Shown one piece after another: positions 19,642 through 29,400 of a DNA stretch of 34,150 nt; the first letter of the stretch is position 1, and the number at the start of each line of letters is the position of its first letter. The stretch lies in assembly GCF_000372725.1 (NCBI RefSeq), contig NW_005201392.1, forward strand, positions 579,892 through 614,041, in the 5' to 3' direction. The position numbers and the translations under genes were made by a program. This DNA comes from Emiliania huxleyi CCMP1516. Lineage: Eukaryota; Haptophyta; Isochrysidales; Noelaerhabdaceae. Below the pieces are notes generated by a model. It had not been told where the DNA came from and did not search any database. It worked only from the letters and a program-made list of their open reading frames with translations.

Positions 19642-20073
19642 TCACTTGACAATTCGCGAGCCAGGGAAACACCAGCCGGCCGTCTCCGAGATGCGCTTCA
19701 TCACGAAATTGGGCAGGAAGCGGCCAAATATCTTGTTCGCCATGTAGGCAAAGTAGCGATGTCGGCCGGCGACCGTGCCAAAGCTGACCAGCAGCGTGGC
19801 ATAGATGGGCGACACGGCGACGAGTGAGGTGATGCGGTACGACCACGGCCCCTCGCGCATCGAGCCCTCGAGCCCGATGGTCCGCTTGAGCGCGGGCCGC
19901 ACGAGCGCCACGCTCGTGGAGCCCGTGACGCCAAACACGCAGAAGGCGACCGCAGCCTCGGTCGGCGACTCCCTCCACGACGGCCGCTGCTGCGTCGTCC
20001 ACGCCCAGAAGCGGTCAGAGGCGCTGCCGCCGCCGCCCGCGGTGCACACGCGGCGCCGGGCGATGCGGAGCAT
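19642..20073 (-). CDS. Small membrane protein resembling DUF6787, possibly mitochondrial
   Basis: 143 residues, single exon, ATG at 20073. The N-terminus MLRIARRRVCTAG is Arg-rich without acidic residues, like a mitochondrial presequence. The conserved core reads EAAVAFCVFGVTGSTSVALV, then RPALKRTIGLEGSMREGPWS, YRITSLVAVSPIYATLLVSF and GTVAGRHRYFAYMANKIFGR, with two membrane-spanning stretches. From memory this matches the DUF6787 family (GPWSYR, SPxY, GTxxGRHxYF), known in bacteria and scattered eukaryotes with no assigned function. The start is supported by a good core right after a short presequence. Confidence 0.7.
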   Translation of the reverse strand: MLRIARRRVCTAGGGGSASDRFWAWTTQQRPSWRESPTEAAVAFCVFGVTGSTSVALVRPALKRTIGLEGSMREGPWSYRITSLVAVSPIYATLLVSFGTVAGRHRYFAYMANKIFGRFLPNFVMKRISETAGWCFPGSRIVK

Positions 20074-21032
20074 TGTCGACAAGTGGGCCGGGGGCGGTGG
20101 TGGTCAGTCGGCGCGAGCGCGAAAAAAGACGAGGTTTTTTTGCTTTCTTTTTTGAACTCAAGGTCGAACTTTTCTGCGAATGCGTGGGAGGTGGTGCGCG
20201 ATGGCGACGCCGCGAGTGCCGGTCGCGCCGCGGTCAAATGGGAGAGAAGGGAGAGGGCGTGTGTGTGTGTTGTTCTCTGTTGTAGGTATGTTGTTGGCAA
20301 AGCAAGACACAGAGCTCACACAAAATCACAGTGGGTGGTAAGCGAACGAGTCACTTAACAGGGGTCGATTAGTGCGGGCCACCCTGTCCAGAGAGGCGGA
20401 GGTGCCTTTCTGGGTACTGGGATCTTGCGATCGAGTCTATGCAACCCTCGGCCACGCTCTCCTTTCGTGGCTGATAAGCATTCGCAGACCAGGCGATGGA
20501 GATGGCGGGGAGCACGGATGTGACTGCGCACCAAGGCGAGGGGGGCACGACACGCACCGACCCTTCACGAACCGAAAGGCCGTGCCCGGCGTGCAAGGGG
20601 CACGGTAATCCGGCACGTGTTGGGCGCCCCATTCCGTTTAGGGCTAGGTCGGCTCAGGGCCCCGTCCACTTCCCTCCCACTTGGCGCGTGATGATGAGGA
20701 GGTGCCACCCAGGCCAGCCAGGACAGGGGCGGGGGGCGAGGGCGGAGGGCGGGATGGGCGCCAAGCGGGAGGGAGCGGACGGAGTGGAACGCACAGATGG
20801 GCTTGGGGGATGGCGAGAAGGCGGAGGGGCAGGAAGGGGGGAGGGCGGCAGGAGGGCGGAAGTCGGCATGGGCGAGCGGCGGGTGGTTCGGTTTTACAGG
20901 TGCTTTACCAGGTCCGACGCAGGTTCGGCACCCTGGCCGCACCCCGCCTCGGAGCTCTCGGTAACCAGACCCTCCGCACGAGCTCACACAGCTCACAAAT
21001 GTGTGCCGTCTCCCAAATACAAACCCCACCCT
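20074..21032. other. Intergenic region without a supported gene
   Basis: Upstream region of the minus-strand gene at 19642, followed by G-rich sequence (20700-20880) that gives Arg/Gly frames on plus and Pro/Ser frames on minus. A plus frame contains CPACKGHG, but an isolated CxxC pair is not enough to call a gene. Confidence 0.5.
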
Positions 21033-21292
21033 CTACTTGGAGCCGGGCAGCGCCTGCAGCGCGCGGGAGTGCTGCTCGAGCCCGCGGGCGTGCAGCGTCA
21101 GCTGCGAGCCGCCGATGGAGCGGGCCGTGTTGAGTACCGCCGTCTGCATGTCGCGCCGCAGCAGCGCGAGGGCCTCGCCGGCACCGGACGCCGCGTGGCT
21201 CGCCTTGGCCTTCGCCTCGACCTCGATCTGCTGCAGCGCGGGCAGCTTGCGCTTGTCGGCCTTGCCCTGCAGCTTGGTTAGCGACTGCGCGT
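21033..21292 (-). CDS. C-terminal part of an alpha-helical protein, possibly BAR/FAM92-like; cut by assembly gap
   Basis: The frame enters from the N-run and ends at TAG 21035-21033. It reads LTKLQGKADKRKLPALQQIE, VEAKAKASHAASGAGEALAL, LRRDMQTAVLNTARSIGGSQ and LTLHARGLEQHSRALQALPG. It is strongly helical and likely coiled coil. The last part, with one His-Ala-x-x-Leu-Glu run (HARGLEQHSRAL), recalls the end of FAM92/CIBAR BAR domains (HaKaLEvYt), which bend membranes near cilia. That match is from memory and weak. The N-terminal part is missing in the gap. Confidence 0.5.
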
Positions 21293-21392
21293 NNNNNNNN
21301 NNNNNNNNNNNNNNNNNNNNNNNNNNNNNNNNNNNNNNNNNNNNNNNNNNNNNNNNNNNNNNNNNNNNNNNNNNNNNNNNNNNNNNNNNNNN
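21293..21392. other. Assembly gap (100 N)
   Basis: A run of exactly 100 N, a common placeholder for a gap of unknown length. Confidence 0.99.
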
Positions 21393-21707
21393 CGGAGCGA
21401 GGGGCGGCGCTGAGTGGAGCAGTAATGATATCGTTGGCCGAAGCCTCGTTCTCTAGGCCCCTAAAGTGTATGGCTGGACGTTTCCTTGGCACACACGTGT
21501 GGGCACTTCCTTAGGTAGGGTGTGACGGCGCCGGGCAAGTTTGCCAACAACTTCGGCGGGCGAAATCGAAGAAGGCCGTAAACACAGACCCTTTCCCATC
21601 AAGGAGTCATAGCAGGACTCGCCCTTACCGTCGAAACGCGTCCAGACAAGGGAAGCCCATCACTGGACAAGGGAAGCCCGTCACCCAGCTCGACGACGCG
21701 CTCAGAC
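21393..21707. other. Intergenic region between gap and next gene
   Basis: It contains GTTCTCTAGGCCCCTAA at about 21449, the same core as the MITE family at 16138-17592, perhaps a fragment. There is a short tandem duplication GGACAAGGGAAGCCC (about 21648 and 21665) just before the next start codon. Confidence 0.4.
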
Positions 21708-23417
21708 ATGCCCATCACCCAGCGCCGCCCCTCGCTCCGCAACGGCCGATGCTCTGCCGCCAGCACGCGCGTCAGTTTCCAAGAGCCCATGAAAGTGGCC
21801 GACAGCGCGAAGGACAGCGCCGGCAAACTGCCGATGTGGCGCGCCGAGTGGGACGCCGTGCACGCCAAGGGGGACTGCCCGTACCCGCCACACCCACCGC
21901 GCAAGTACCAGTGGCTGCCCTGCACGAACTCCGGACCCATCCTGAACGCCATCGGCCTTTTGATGTGGGTCCCACTCGGCATCGTCGTCTTTTGCGTTTC
22001 CCTCTTCCTTAACTTGTGGACCTGGTTCATCGCCTACACGTACCACGGCGGCGCGCATGGCCTCGCCGCTAGCACGACCCTGCCTCTCAGTAACCGCATC
22101 ATTCGGAAGCTCTTCTCTCTCGTCGACGTCTGCAACGTCACTGAGCTCCCCAAGCCGTGGGACGAGGCCAAGGCCAAGCAGGCGTTCGATGCCTTCCGCG
22201 TGCGCAACGGCTTTGCCGAGGAAGAGGCACGGATCCTAGTCACTACCATCCCCGACACGGTGATGAAGCCAGAGGTGTGGCACAAGTACCGCATGACGGA
22301 CCTGGCGTCCACGGCCAAGGTCCACTACGTGCATGTGCTGACTGCGCCGTCAAAGACCTTCGTCGTCGGATACACGAACTTTCGCGATTTCGATGGCACC
22401 TCCTGCTTCAACCTCATCAAGGGCTTCGTCGCCACGTACTACGACGGCGAGGCGCCGCTTGTCCGGCCTACAGTGGGCTCTCCCGAGCTCGACCTGCGGC
22501 TCGACACCGAGAACGAGGAGCTCAAGAAGAAGCTTGGCGCGCTGCCGGCGCTGCGCTGCGCGGTCGGGACCAGCTACACGATGGCGGTGCAGTACGGCCG
22601 GTGGCTTCTCTCGCGTGAGCTCTTCGACGCATTCGGGTGCGCCAGTCCCGAATGCTGCTCGGTCATCGAGTCGCTCAGCCTCGAGGAGACAGCAAAGATG
22701 ACCGCTGCACTCAAGGCGAGGAAGCTGAAGCCATTCGCTCACCTCATGACGACCTCGGCGGAGGCTGCGAAGAGCGTTCCGAAAAAGTACCAGGTCGAGC
22801 GGCCGATCCTCCTCACGCAGGTCAGCTGCCAGAGCCGCTACTACATGCCAAAGGTTGAGCGCAACGTGTGCGGGAACTGGCTGATTGGCCTCGGCACCCG
22901 TCCGACGCTCGACGAGCTGAGCAGCGAGTCGTGGGCGTCCAAGTTCTATACCGGCCTGATCGAGCACATCGAGAGCTTCTCCGGCAACGCGGCGTGGAGC
23001 TTCATCAACCAGACTGTCTACGGCATGTCTGGGTATCGCGCTAACCCGCGCAAGATCTTCTGGTTCAACAATTACGGGCTACGCTCGATGCACGAGGGCG
23101 CTGGCGGCGTGACGTACCACTGGGCGCCCACCTACAGCGTGGCGACCTACTTCCTCGTCTGTTGCGTCTGCGTCGACGGCCGCATGTGCATCACCATCTC
23201 CAGCTCTGTCGTCCCGCAAGGGGAGCTGCAAAAGGCTGTCGAGCACATGAAGAAGATGCTCATCGAGTCGGCAGGTGGCGAGGCCCTGTCCACCGCGCGC
23301 GTCGGCCTGAAGGCTGCGAGCTTTGCGGCCAAACTTCGCCACAGGACGGAGCGATCGTGCGCTAAGATTCGCCGCTCCTCGTTCGCCGCCGCCACCTTTG
23401 GGGGCGCCGCCCTCTGA
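21708..23417 (+). CDS. Intronless 569-residue membrane-anchored protein, possibly CoA-dependent acyltransferase fold
   Basis: Uninterrupted frame from ATG 21708 to TGA 23417 with balanced composition, unlike the spliced neighbours. Residues 78-110 (AIGLLMWVPLGIVVFCVSLF) are one long hydrophobic stretch, a membrane anchor or hairpin. Residues 222-230 read YTNFRDFDG, placed where the chloramphenicol acetyltransferase-like fold has HxxxDG. The C-terminal part (IFWFNNYGLRS, SVATYFLVCCVCVDGRMCIT, ISSSVVP) resembles the closing strands of that fold. The catalytic His is not at the expected place, so the family call is tentative and activity doubtful. The lack of introns could mean retrotransposition or transfer, but this is only a possibility. 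Confidence 0.6.
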   Translation: MPITQRRPSLRNGRCSAASTRVSFQEPMKVADSAKDSAGKLPMWRAEWDAVHAKGDCPYPPHPPRKYQWLPCTNSGPILNAIGLLMWVPLGIVVFCVSLFLNLWTWFIAYTYHGGAHGLAASTTLPLSNRIIRKLFSLVDVCNVTELPKPWDEAKAKQAFDAFRVRNGFAEEEARILVTTIPDTVMKPEVWHKYRMTDLASTAKVHYVHVLTAPSKTFVVGYTNFRDFDGTSCFNLIKGFVATYYDGEAPLVRPTVGSPELDLRLDTENEELKKKLGALPALRCAVGTSYTMAVQYGRWLLSRELFDAFGCASPECCSVIESLSLEETAKMTAALKARKLKPFAHLMTTSAEAAKSVPKKYQVERPILLTQVSCQSRYYMPKVERNVCGNWLIGLGTRPTLDELSSESWASKFYTGLIEHIESFSGNAAWSFINQTVYGMSGYRANPRKIFWFNNYGLRSMHEGAGGVTYHWAPTYSVATYFLVCCVCVDGRMCITISSSVVPQGELQKAVEHMKKMLIESAGGEALSTARVGLKAASFAAKLRHRTERSCAKIRRSSFAAATFGGAAL

Positions 23418-24744
23418 GCGTGACAGAGGGAGACCGCGCGGAATGCGGAATATCCATCAGACGATCTGAAAACAAGAGGTTGTGTGTGCGTGCGCCGTCC
23501 ACCCCGCAGTGTAGGCCGGTGCCGTGCGTTCATATTTGTGTCCATTTGTCGAATGCCCTCAATTCAACACATACACACGTTGTCAATTTTGACCGCGCAA
23601 GACATAAAAGGGTGGCTAAGGGCTCTGCCCGCAAGGCGCCCGCGTCGCAGACGCGGTACCATTGACAAATCTGCAATATAGCTGTAAGTAAGGCGAGTAG
23701 GCGACACACGTGTCGGTACGTGTCGTAGCGACGGACTTTCGCGTGCAGAGAGTGCGAGGTCACCTACATCGGGGTCTTTAGCTCACTGTGATAGCTAATT
23801 CGGGTCTGCCTGCGCTCTCGGGTGGCGCACGATCGCAGACATGACGACTGACGGGTCCTACAACGTGGAGACGGGCTTGACCCTTTACCTTGCCCACCTG
23901 TCTGTACCTGAGTACAGGTAGGGTTCGTCGCGGCTTCCTGACGGCCACCATCCAAGCTAATAAATATTCCACACGTATATGCTAGCATGTCGGTCATGTG
24001 TACTAGCCGCCCTGAGCCGCTCAGAGCTCGGGAATAAAATCCCGACTGCGCCTCGGGCCTCCCAAGACGCCCATGATGTGTCCCTCTGTAAGGCGTATAG
24101 AGTGCAAGCCAGAGGGTCGGTCGTTAGATAGTATTTCACTAATAGTATTTCGTGCTACCCGCTAGTATTTTTCGTCTACCCCGCTCTCCCCTCTACGAGC
24201 TGGCTTTCTTACCGTCTGCGCCTTGTTAGTGCCAGCGCGCGCCAGTCCCGTGCCCAGTGCCGTAGAGAAGAGTTCAGCTTCACTTACTCCCCGGCATCAA
24301 TCAATGAGCACCCAAATGTTTCGATGACATTTTCCGTTGCGCAAGGTAGGCGCAGCTAGCGACTGGGCTGAGCTGTGCTTGCGCCATGTTGGGACGACGC
24401 GAGTGTCCGCCTTAGTGGGGGGGGGGGGGATATACCAACCGATAAAAACCAAACGCAGTCGATCTGTTTGACACTGAAAGCCAAAAACAGTCGTCAAACG
24501 GATGCTCACGTTTATGCCCGTTTCTTATCAAGAGAGTCACCATGCTACCACGAGGCTAGAGACTAGAGACACATACACTAGCACGCCAGGACCAACGGTA
24601 CTGGGTTGGGTGGGGTGGAGAGACGCATTGCGCGCACGAGCGAGGAAACGAGTCCCCCTTCGGCAAAACTAAGTCACTCCTGAAGCTCCCCCACACGGCG
24701 CCTCCCGCGCTGGGGACGACACGCTGCGGAATCGGATCGAGCCC

Positions 24745-24836
24745 ATGGAGGAGGAGGGCGCAGTCGGCGAATTGGAGGCGGAGGAGGAGGGCGCAGTCGA
24801 CCAATGGGAGCTTGGGAGGAGGAGGGCGCAGTCGAC
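24745..24836. repeat. Three copies of a 20-base G-rich unit
   Basis: GGAGGAGGAGGGCGCAGTCG (first base variable) appears at about 24748, 24783 and 24815, separated by 12-15 unrelated bases. Confidence 0.75.
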
Positions 24837-25399
24837 GTTGTCGTGTCTGACTCAGAGGAGGAGTCGGAGGTGCTCCAGCAATCTAACCTGATTCAGAAGC
24901 TCGCCGACGTTGTCACTCATCGTGCGTCATGCGTGATCGAGCTTTGAGGGAGGAGCTCCGCTAACGATTCGGCCGGCCACCCAGCGCCGCCGCCCATACC
25001 CGCCACCCACAAAGCGCCTGCTCTACTATCCCGTACCTGGCTGGCTGACGCTCGCCCCCCCCGCTCCACTTTCCCCTACTGACCATGCCCGTGATAGCAC
25101 CATCACTGTCGCCGTCCTGGTTTTGAACGTGGCAGCTAGACTCTAGGGACTCGGTAGTCGTGACCCCCCTGAGTGTGAGGAGCAGGAGAGTGAGAGGGAG
25201 CTTTGTGGTGTTGGTGTACGCAATAACGGGACAGGGTGCTTGTTCTCTCCATCTCCCCTTCTAGCTCTTAGCATGAGCTGCGCCCTGTGTCCGACCCCTT
25301 TTGCGCAGCAACACCTTAAACTTTTATACGAGCGTCACTTTGAACCCACCCCCCCTACTTCGTGGGGACCCCCCCGCCGGTCGGTGGTCTGCCCCCGAG

Positions 25400-26125
25400 A
25401 GGTGGACCGGACCCCCCCTCCGGTCGGTCGCTCTCTCGGCGGCGGGAGGTGTGTGACGACCGACCCCTCCCTCGGTCCGTGTCCTTGCCGTGAGCCCCCT
25501 CAACGCTCTCTCCCCCTCCTTCTTAGCGAACCCAACCGCCACAGGCTTCGAATCGCCGGTTTCGCTATGCAAACTAGTTACGCAACGAAGGAGGCTCGAG
25601 CCAGCCCGACTCACATACGTGTATGTGGAGCATCCACGCGGCGTAGGCAGGCCTGATTGTGCTTGCCGTCGCTCTGTACAATCTCTGTGGCAGCGCTCCA
25701 GTTCTACACAGTACGCGCGCATCGTCCCTTCCGATGACTACACGCAGAATTGTGATCGAGACACATCGCCTCCGCCCTCACCGCACACCGGGCTCATCGC
25801 ACATCGGCTCGACGTGGGCGGGGACATTGACGAGCTTGTGTTCCGACCCAACCCTGAGCTTCTCTAGAGCGCAGCCCGCTCCGGACGAGGAGTGATTACA
25901 CGGGGGGAGAGGGCGCTTGTGTCTCTAGTATTTCGAGAGACTAATAATTTATTCACAGCTGCGGCGAGCGTGTGCGGTGTGACCCACGAGCCAACCTGAC
26001 CGACCCCCCCCCCCCCCCCCCCCATCGGTCTGCGCTCCGACCGACCGGACCCCCCCTCCGGTCTGTCTGCGGTCTTCCGCGGCCGTCGACCGGACCCCCC
26101 CCTGCGGTCGGTCGGTCTGCGCTGG
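25400..26125. repeat. Dispersed GACCGGACCCCCC repeat
   Basis: GACCGGACCCCCCCTCCGGT occurs at about 25407 and 26040, with a variant (GACCGGACCCCCCCCTGCGG) at about 26089. All are followed by CGGTCKGTC-type sequence (K = G or T). Short and without clear ends. Confidence 0.6.
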
Positions 26126-26426
26126 GCGCTCAAACCACGAAGTCGGCCTGTTCACTACAAGATGACGCTCGTATTAGGCCCTCCAAATTCGGGTCGGAGC
26201 GTAGCGGAGTGGGCCCCGAGTTTGAAAAGGGCGACGGACGCTTGCGTCCTAGCCGCCAACAACGCCTCCCCGGCGCAGAGGGGCCCCCGGAGGGATGCAC
26301 AACCGCTCCACGCCACGCCGCTTGCGGCGGTCCTCTTCCCAGCTACAATGAATGCCGCGTTTCGATTTTCTTCCCTGCTTCATCGACCTCGTCCTCGACA
26401 CACGCGCTGTCGCAGGCGACGACGAG

Positions 26427-29400
26427 ATGGCCGCTCCGCGCAGCACCGTTCGGCGCGACCTGCTTCACGACATCGAGGCTCGCGCGCAGGCCAAGTGGGA
26501 AGAAACAAGGGCCTTCGAGGAGGACGCGCCCGCCGAGGGCACTTGGGACGGCGGCAAGTACCTCGTCACCTTTCCGTACCCATACATGAATGGCCGGCTG
26601 CACCTCGGCCACGCCTTCTCGCTGACCAAGGCGGAGTTCTCGGTGGCGTTCCACCGCATGCGCGGCGAGAAGGCGCTCTTCCCGTTCGCCTTCCACTGCA
26701 CGGGCATGCCGATCCAGGCGGCGGCGCACAAGCTCAAGAACGAGTTCGCGCTCTACGGCTCGCCGCTGCCGAACTTCCCCACGTCGCCGCCCGAGGTGGT
26801 GGAGGGGGGCGTCGACGCGGCCGGCGGCGCCATCACCATCGGCTGGCGCGCTCCGACCTGCACCGGCGGCCTCGCGCTCGTCGAGTACCTCGTGTTGGTA
26901 CGCGAGGGCCCGGCGGGCGGCGAGTGGCAGGAGCGCGCGAGGCTGCCCGCGTCCGCGGCGGAGGAGGGGCAGTGCGTGGCGAGGGTCGACGGGCTGGTGG
27001 TGGGGTCGCAGTACGCCTTCAAGGTGCGCACGCTCCTCGAGGGCGGCGCCGCCGGCGCCGACTCGCGCCCGCTCGCAAAGTCGCCCGACGGAAAGAAGGA
27101 CCTCAAGCTGATGGCGGCGGGCGGAAAGGCGGAGAAGGAGAGCAAGGGCGGCGGGGGCGGGAAGCCGAAGGGGAAGCCGCAGAAGGTGGTCGCAAAGACG
27201 GGCGGCCTGATGCACCAGTGGGACATCCTCCGCGCCATGGGGCTAAGCCCTGCAGAGATAGGTGCAGCAGAGATAGGCGCAGCAGAGATAGGCCGCAGCG
27301 CAACGCACGCAAAGCACAGCACAGCGCACCGCAGCGCACCACAGCAAAGCGCAGCACAGCGCACCACTCCACGCCACTCCACCCCACTCCACGCCACTAC
27401 ACCCCGACGCCGCTGCAACCACGCCACCGCAACCACTGCCGCCGCACCCACTGCCACCGCACCCACTGCCACCGCAGTCCCCTTTGTGGACCCTGTCTAC
27501 TGGCTCGAGTACTTTCCGCCGCTGGGCAAGACGGACCTGATCCGCTTCGGCGTGGGGGTGGACTGGCGCCGCTCCTTCATCACCACCGACTACAACCCGT
27601 ACTACGACTCCTTCGTCCGCTGGCAGTTTGCAAAGCTGCGCGCCGGCGGCTTTGTCGCGTTCGGCAAGCGTCCCTCCATCTTCTCCGAGGCGGACGCGCA
27701 GCCGTGCATGGACCACGACCGCGACAAGGGGGAGGGGGTCGCGCCGCAGGAGTACACGGCCATCAAGATGCGCCTCCTCGAGCCCCTCCCCCCCGTCCTC
27801 GCAAAGTTCGCGGGCTCGCAGGTCTACGCCCTCGCAGGCGCCGCTGGAGACCCACCCTCGCCGTAGCACTCCCGCGCTCTCCAGGCCCCCCCTCCGCCCC
27901 TCCTCCCCCTCCTTCCCCTCCTGCCCCTCCGCCCCTCCGTCCCCTCCGCCCCTCCTCCCCTCCTTCTCCTCCTCCCCTCCTCCCCTCCTCCCCTCCTCCC
28001 CTCCGCCCCTCTGCCCCTCCGCCCTCGCTCCCCGCCAGACAGCCGCGGCACACCGCTGACCCGTCTCGGCAACCGCTGCGGCAACAGGCACGCTCCGGCC
28101 AGAGACGATGTGCGGCCAGACCAACGCGTGGATCCTGCCCGAGGGGGAGTACGGCGCTTTCGAGGCGAGCCTAGCAGCGGAAGACGCACACTCTTGTGCT
28201 CCCACCAGCGCTCGAGAGGGCACGTACTCAGCTAGCCTATTTCAGCTGTATTCCCTGTGTTCGTGTCCGTTGTCTTCACGCGGTGCTCTGAATACGCTGC
28301 ACACCACCGTCTTCCCGCCCTGAGGCTGGCGTATTCAGCGCGTGTAGGCGGGGGAGGGCGTCGTCTACCTCTGCGCGGCGCGTGCGGCGCGCAACATGGC
28401 ATTCCAAGACCTCTTCCCGGAGTGGGGCAGGCCGAAGCAGCTCGCCACCTTCTTCGGCCGCGAGCTGCTCGGCGCCGCCGTCAAGGCCGGTCGCTCTGTC
28501 CGCACGGGGCTGGTCGCCTCCCTCTTGTGAGTGCTGGCCACTGAGTCAGAGTAGGCGCCGCTCTGCCCGTACGAGCGGATCCACTTCCTCCCCCTCCTCA
28601 CGATCTCGATGACCAAGGGCACCGCCATCGTCACCTCGGTGCCCTCTCCGACCCGCCGGACGAGCCGCTTCCCTCTCGACCTAACGGGTGGGTTTGGTGG
28701 TCGACTCAGGTGCCCTCCGACTCGCCGGACGACTACGCCGCCTTCATGGACATGAAGAACGCCAAGAAGCGCGAGTACTACTCTGGGCAGGCGGGCGCGG
28801 AGCTGCGCGCCGAGTGGATCGACCCTTTCGAGGTGGTCTCCCTCCCCTCCCTCCCCCCCCCAGAGGCGGCTGGAGATCAGCCGAGATCGAGCCGAGATCG
28901 AGCCGAGATCGAGCCGAGGTGTAGGTGGTGCCGGTGCTCCAGACGCCCGAGCTGGGCGAGGTTGCCGCGAAGTTCATGTGCGACAAGCTCGGCATCGCGT
29001 CGCAGAAGGAGGTTGAGAAGCTCAAGGAGGCGCACGACGTTTGCTACACCGCCGGCTTTTACAAGGGCGTCATGACGGCGGGCCCCTTTGCCGGCCTCCC
29101 GGTCCAGGAGGCAAAGCTCAAGACAAAGGCAAAGATGGTCGCCGACGGCGAGGCGATCACCTACCTCGAGCCGGAGGGGCTGGTCACGCCTCGCTCGACG
29201 CCGGACGTCGAGTGCGTGGTTGCGCTGGTGGACCAGTGGTACCTCAAGTACGGCGAGGAGGAGTGGGCGGCGCGCGTGGGCGAGCACCTCGGCGGCCTCG
29301 AGTGCTACAATCCGGCCGTCCACAAGGCGCACAGCCCACTGCGAGAAGAGTGGAGTCACAGATGCAGTCTGTCACCATGCCGAGCCCGTGGTCTCAGCAT

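Larger units (their letters stand above)
23418..26426. other. Long intergenic region without a supported gene
   Basis: Short frames only. 23980-24180 is relatively AT-rich. At 24740-24840 the unit GGAGGAGGAGGGCGCAGTCG occurs three times. 25400-25440 and 26035-26125 share a C-tract repeat. LeuRS upstream sequence is at the end; an alternative ATG at 26352 would add 25 residues to it. Confidence 0.5.

Noticed and set aside
20496..21281. Plus-strand frame with CPACKGHG, resembling a DnaJ-type zinc motif
   Set aside because: A single CxxC in otherwise Gly/Arg-rich sequence without other family features; a better frame lies on the opposite strand at its 3' end.
27243..28223. Long minus-strand frame opposite LeuRS
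   Set aside because: Shadow of LeuRS exons and their pyrimidine-rich introns; the plus strand carries clear LeuRS conservation.
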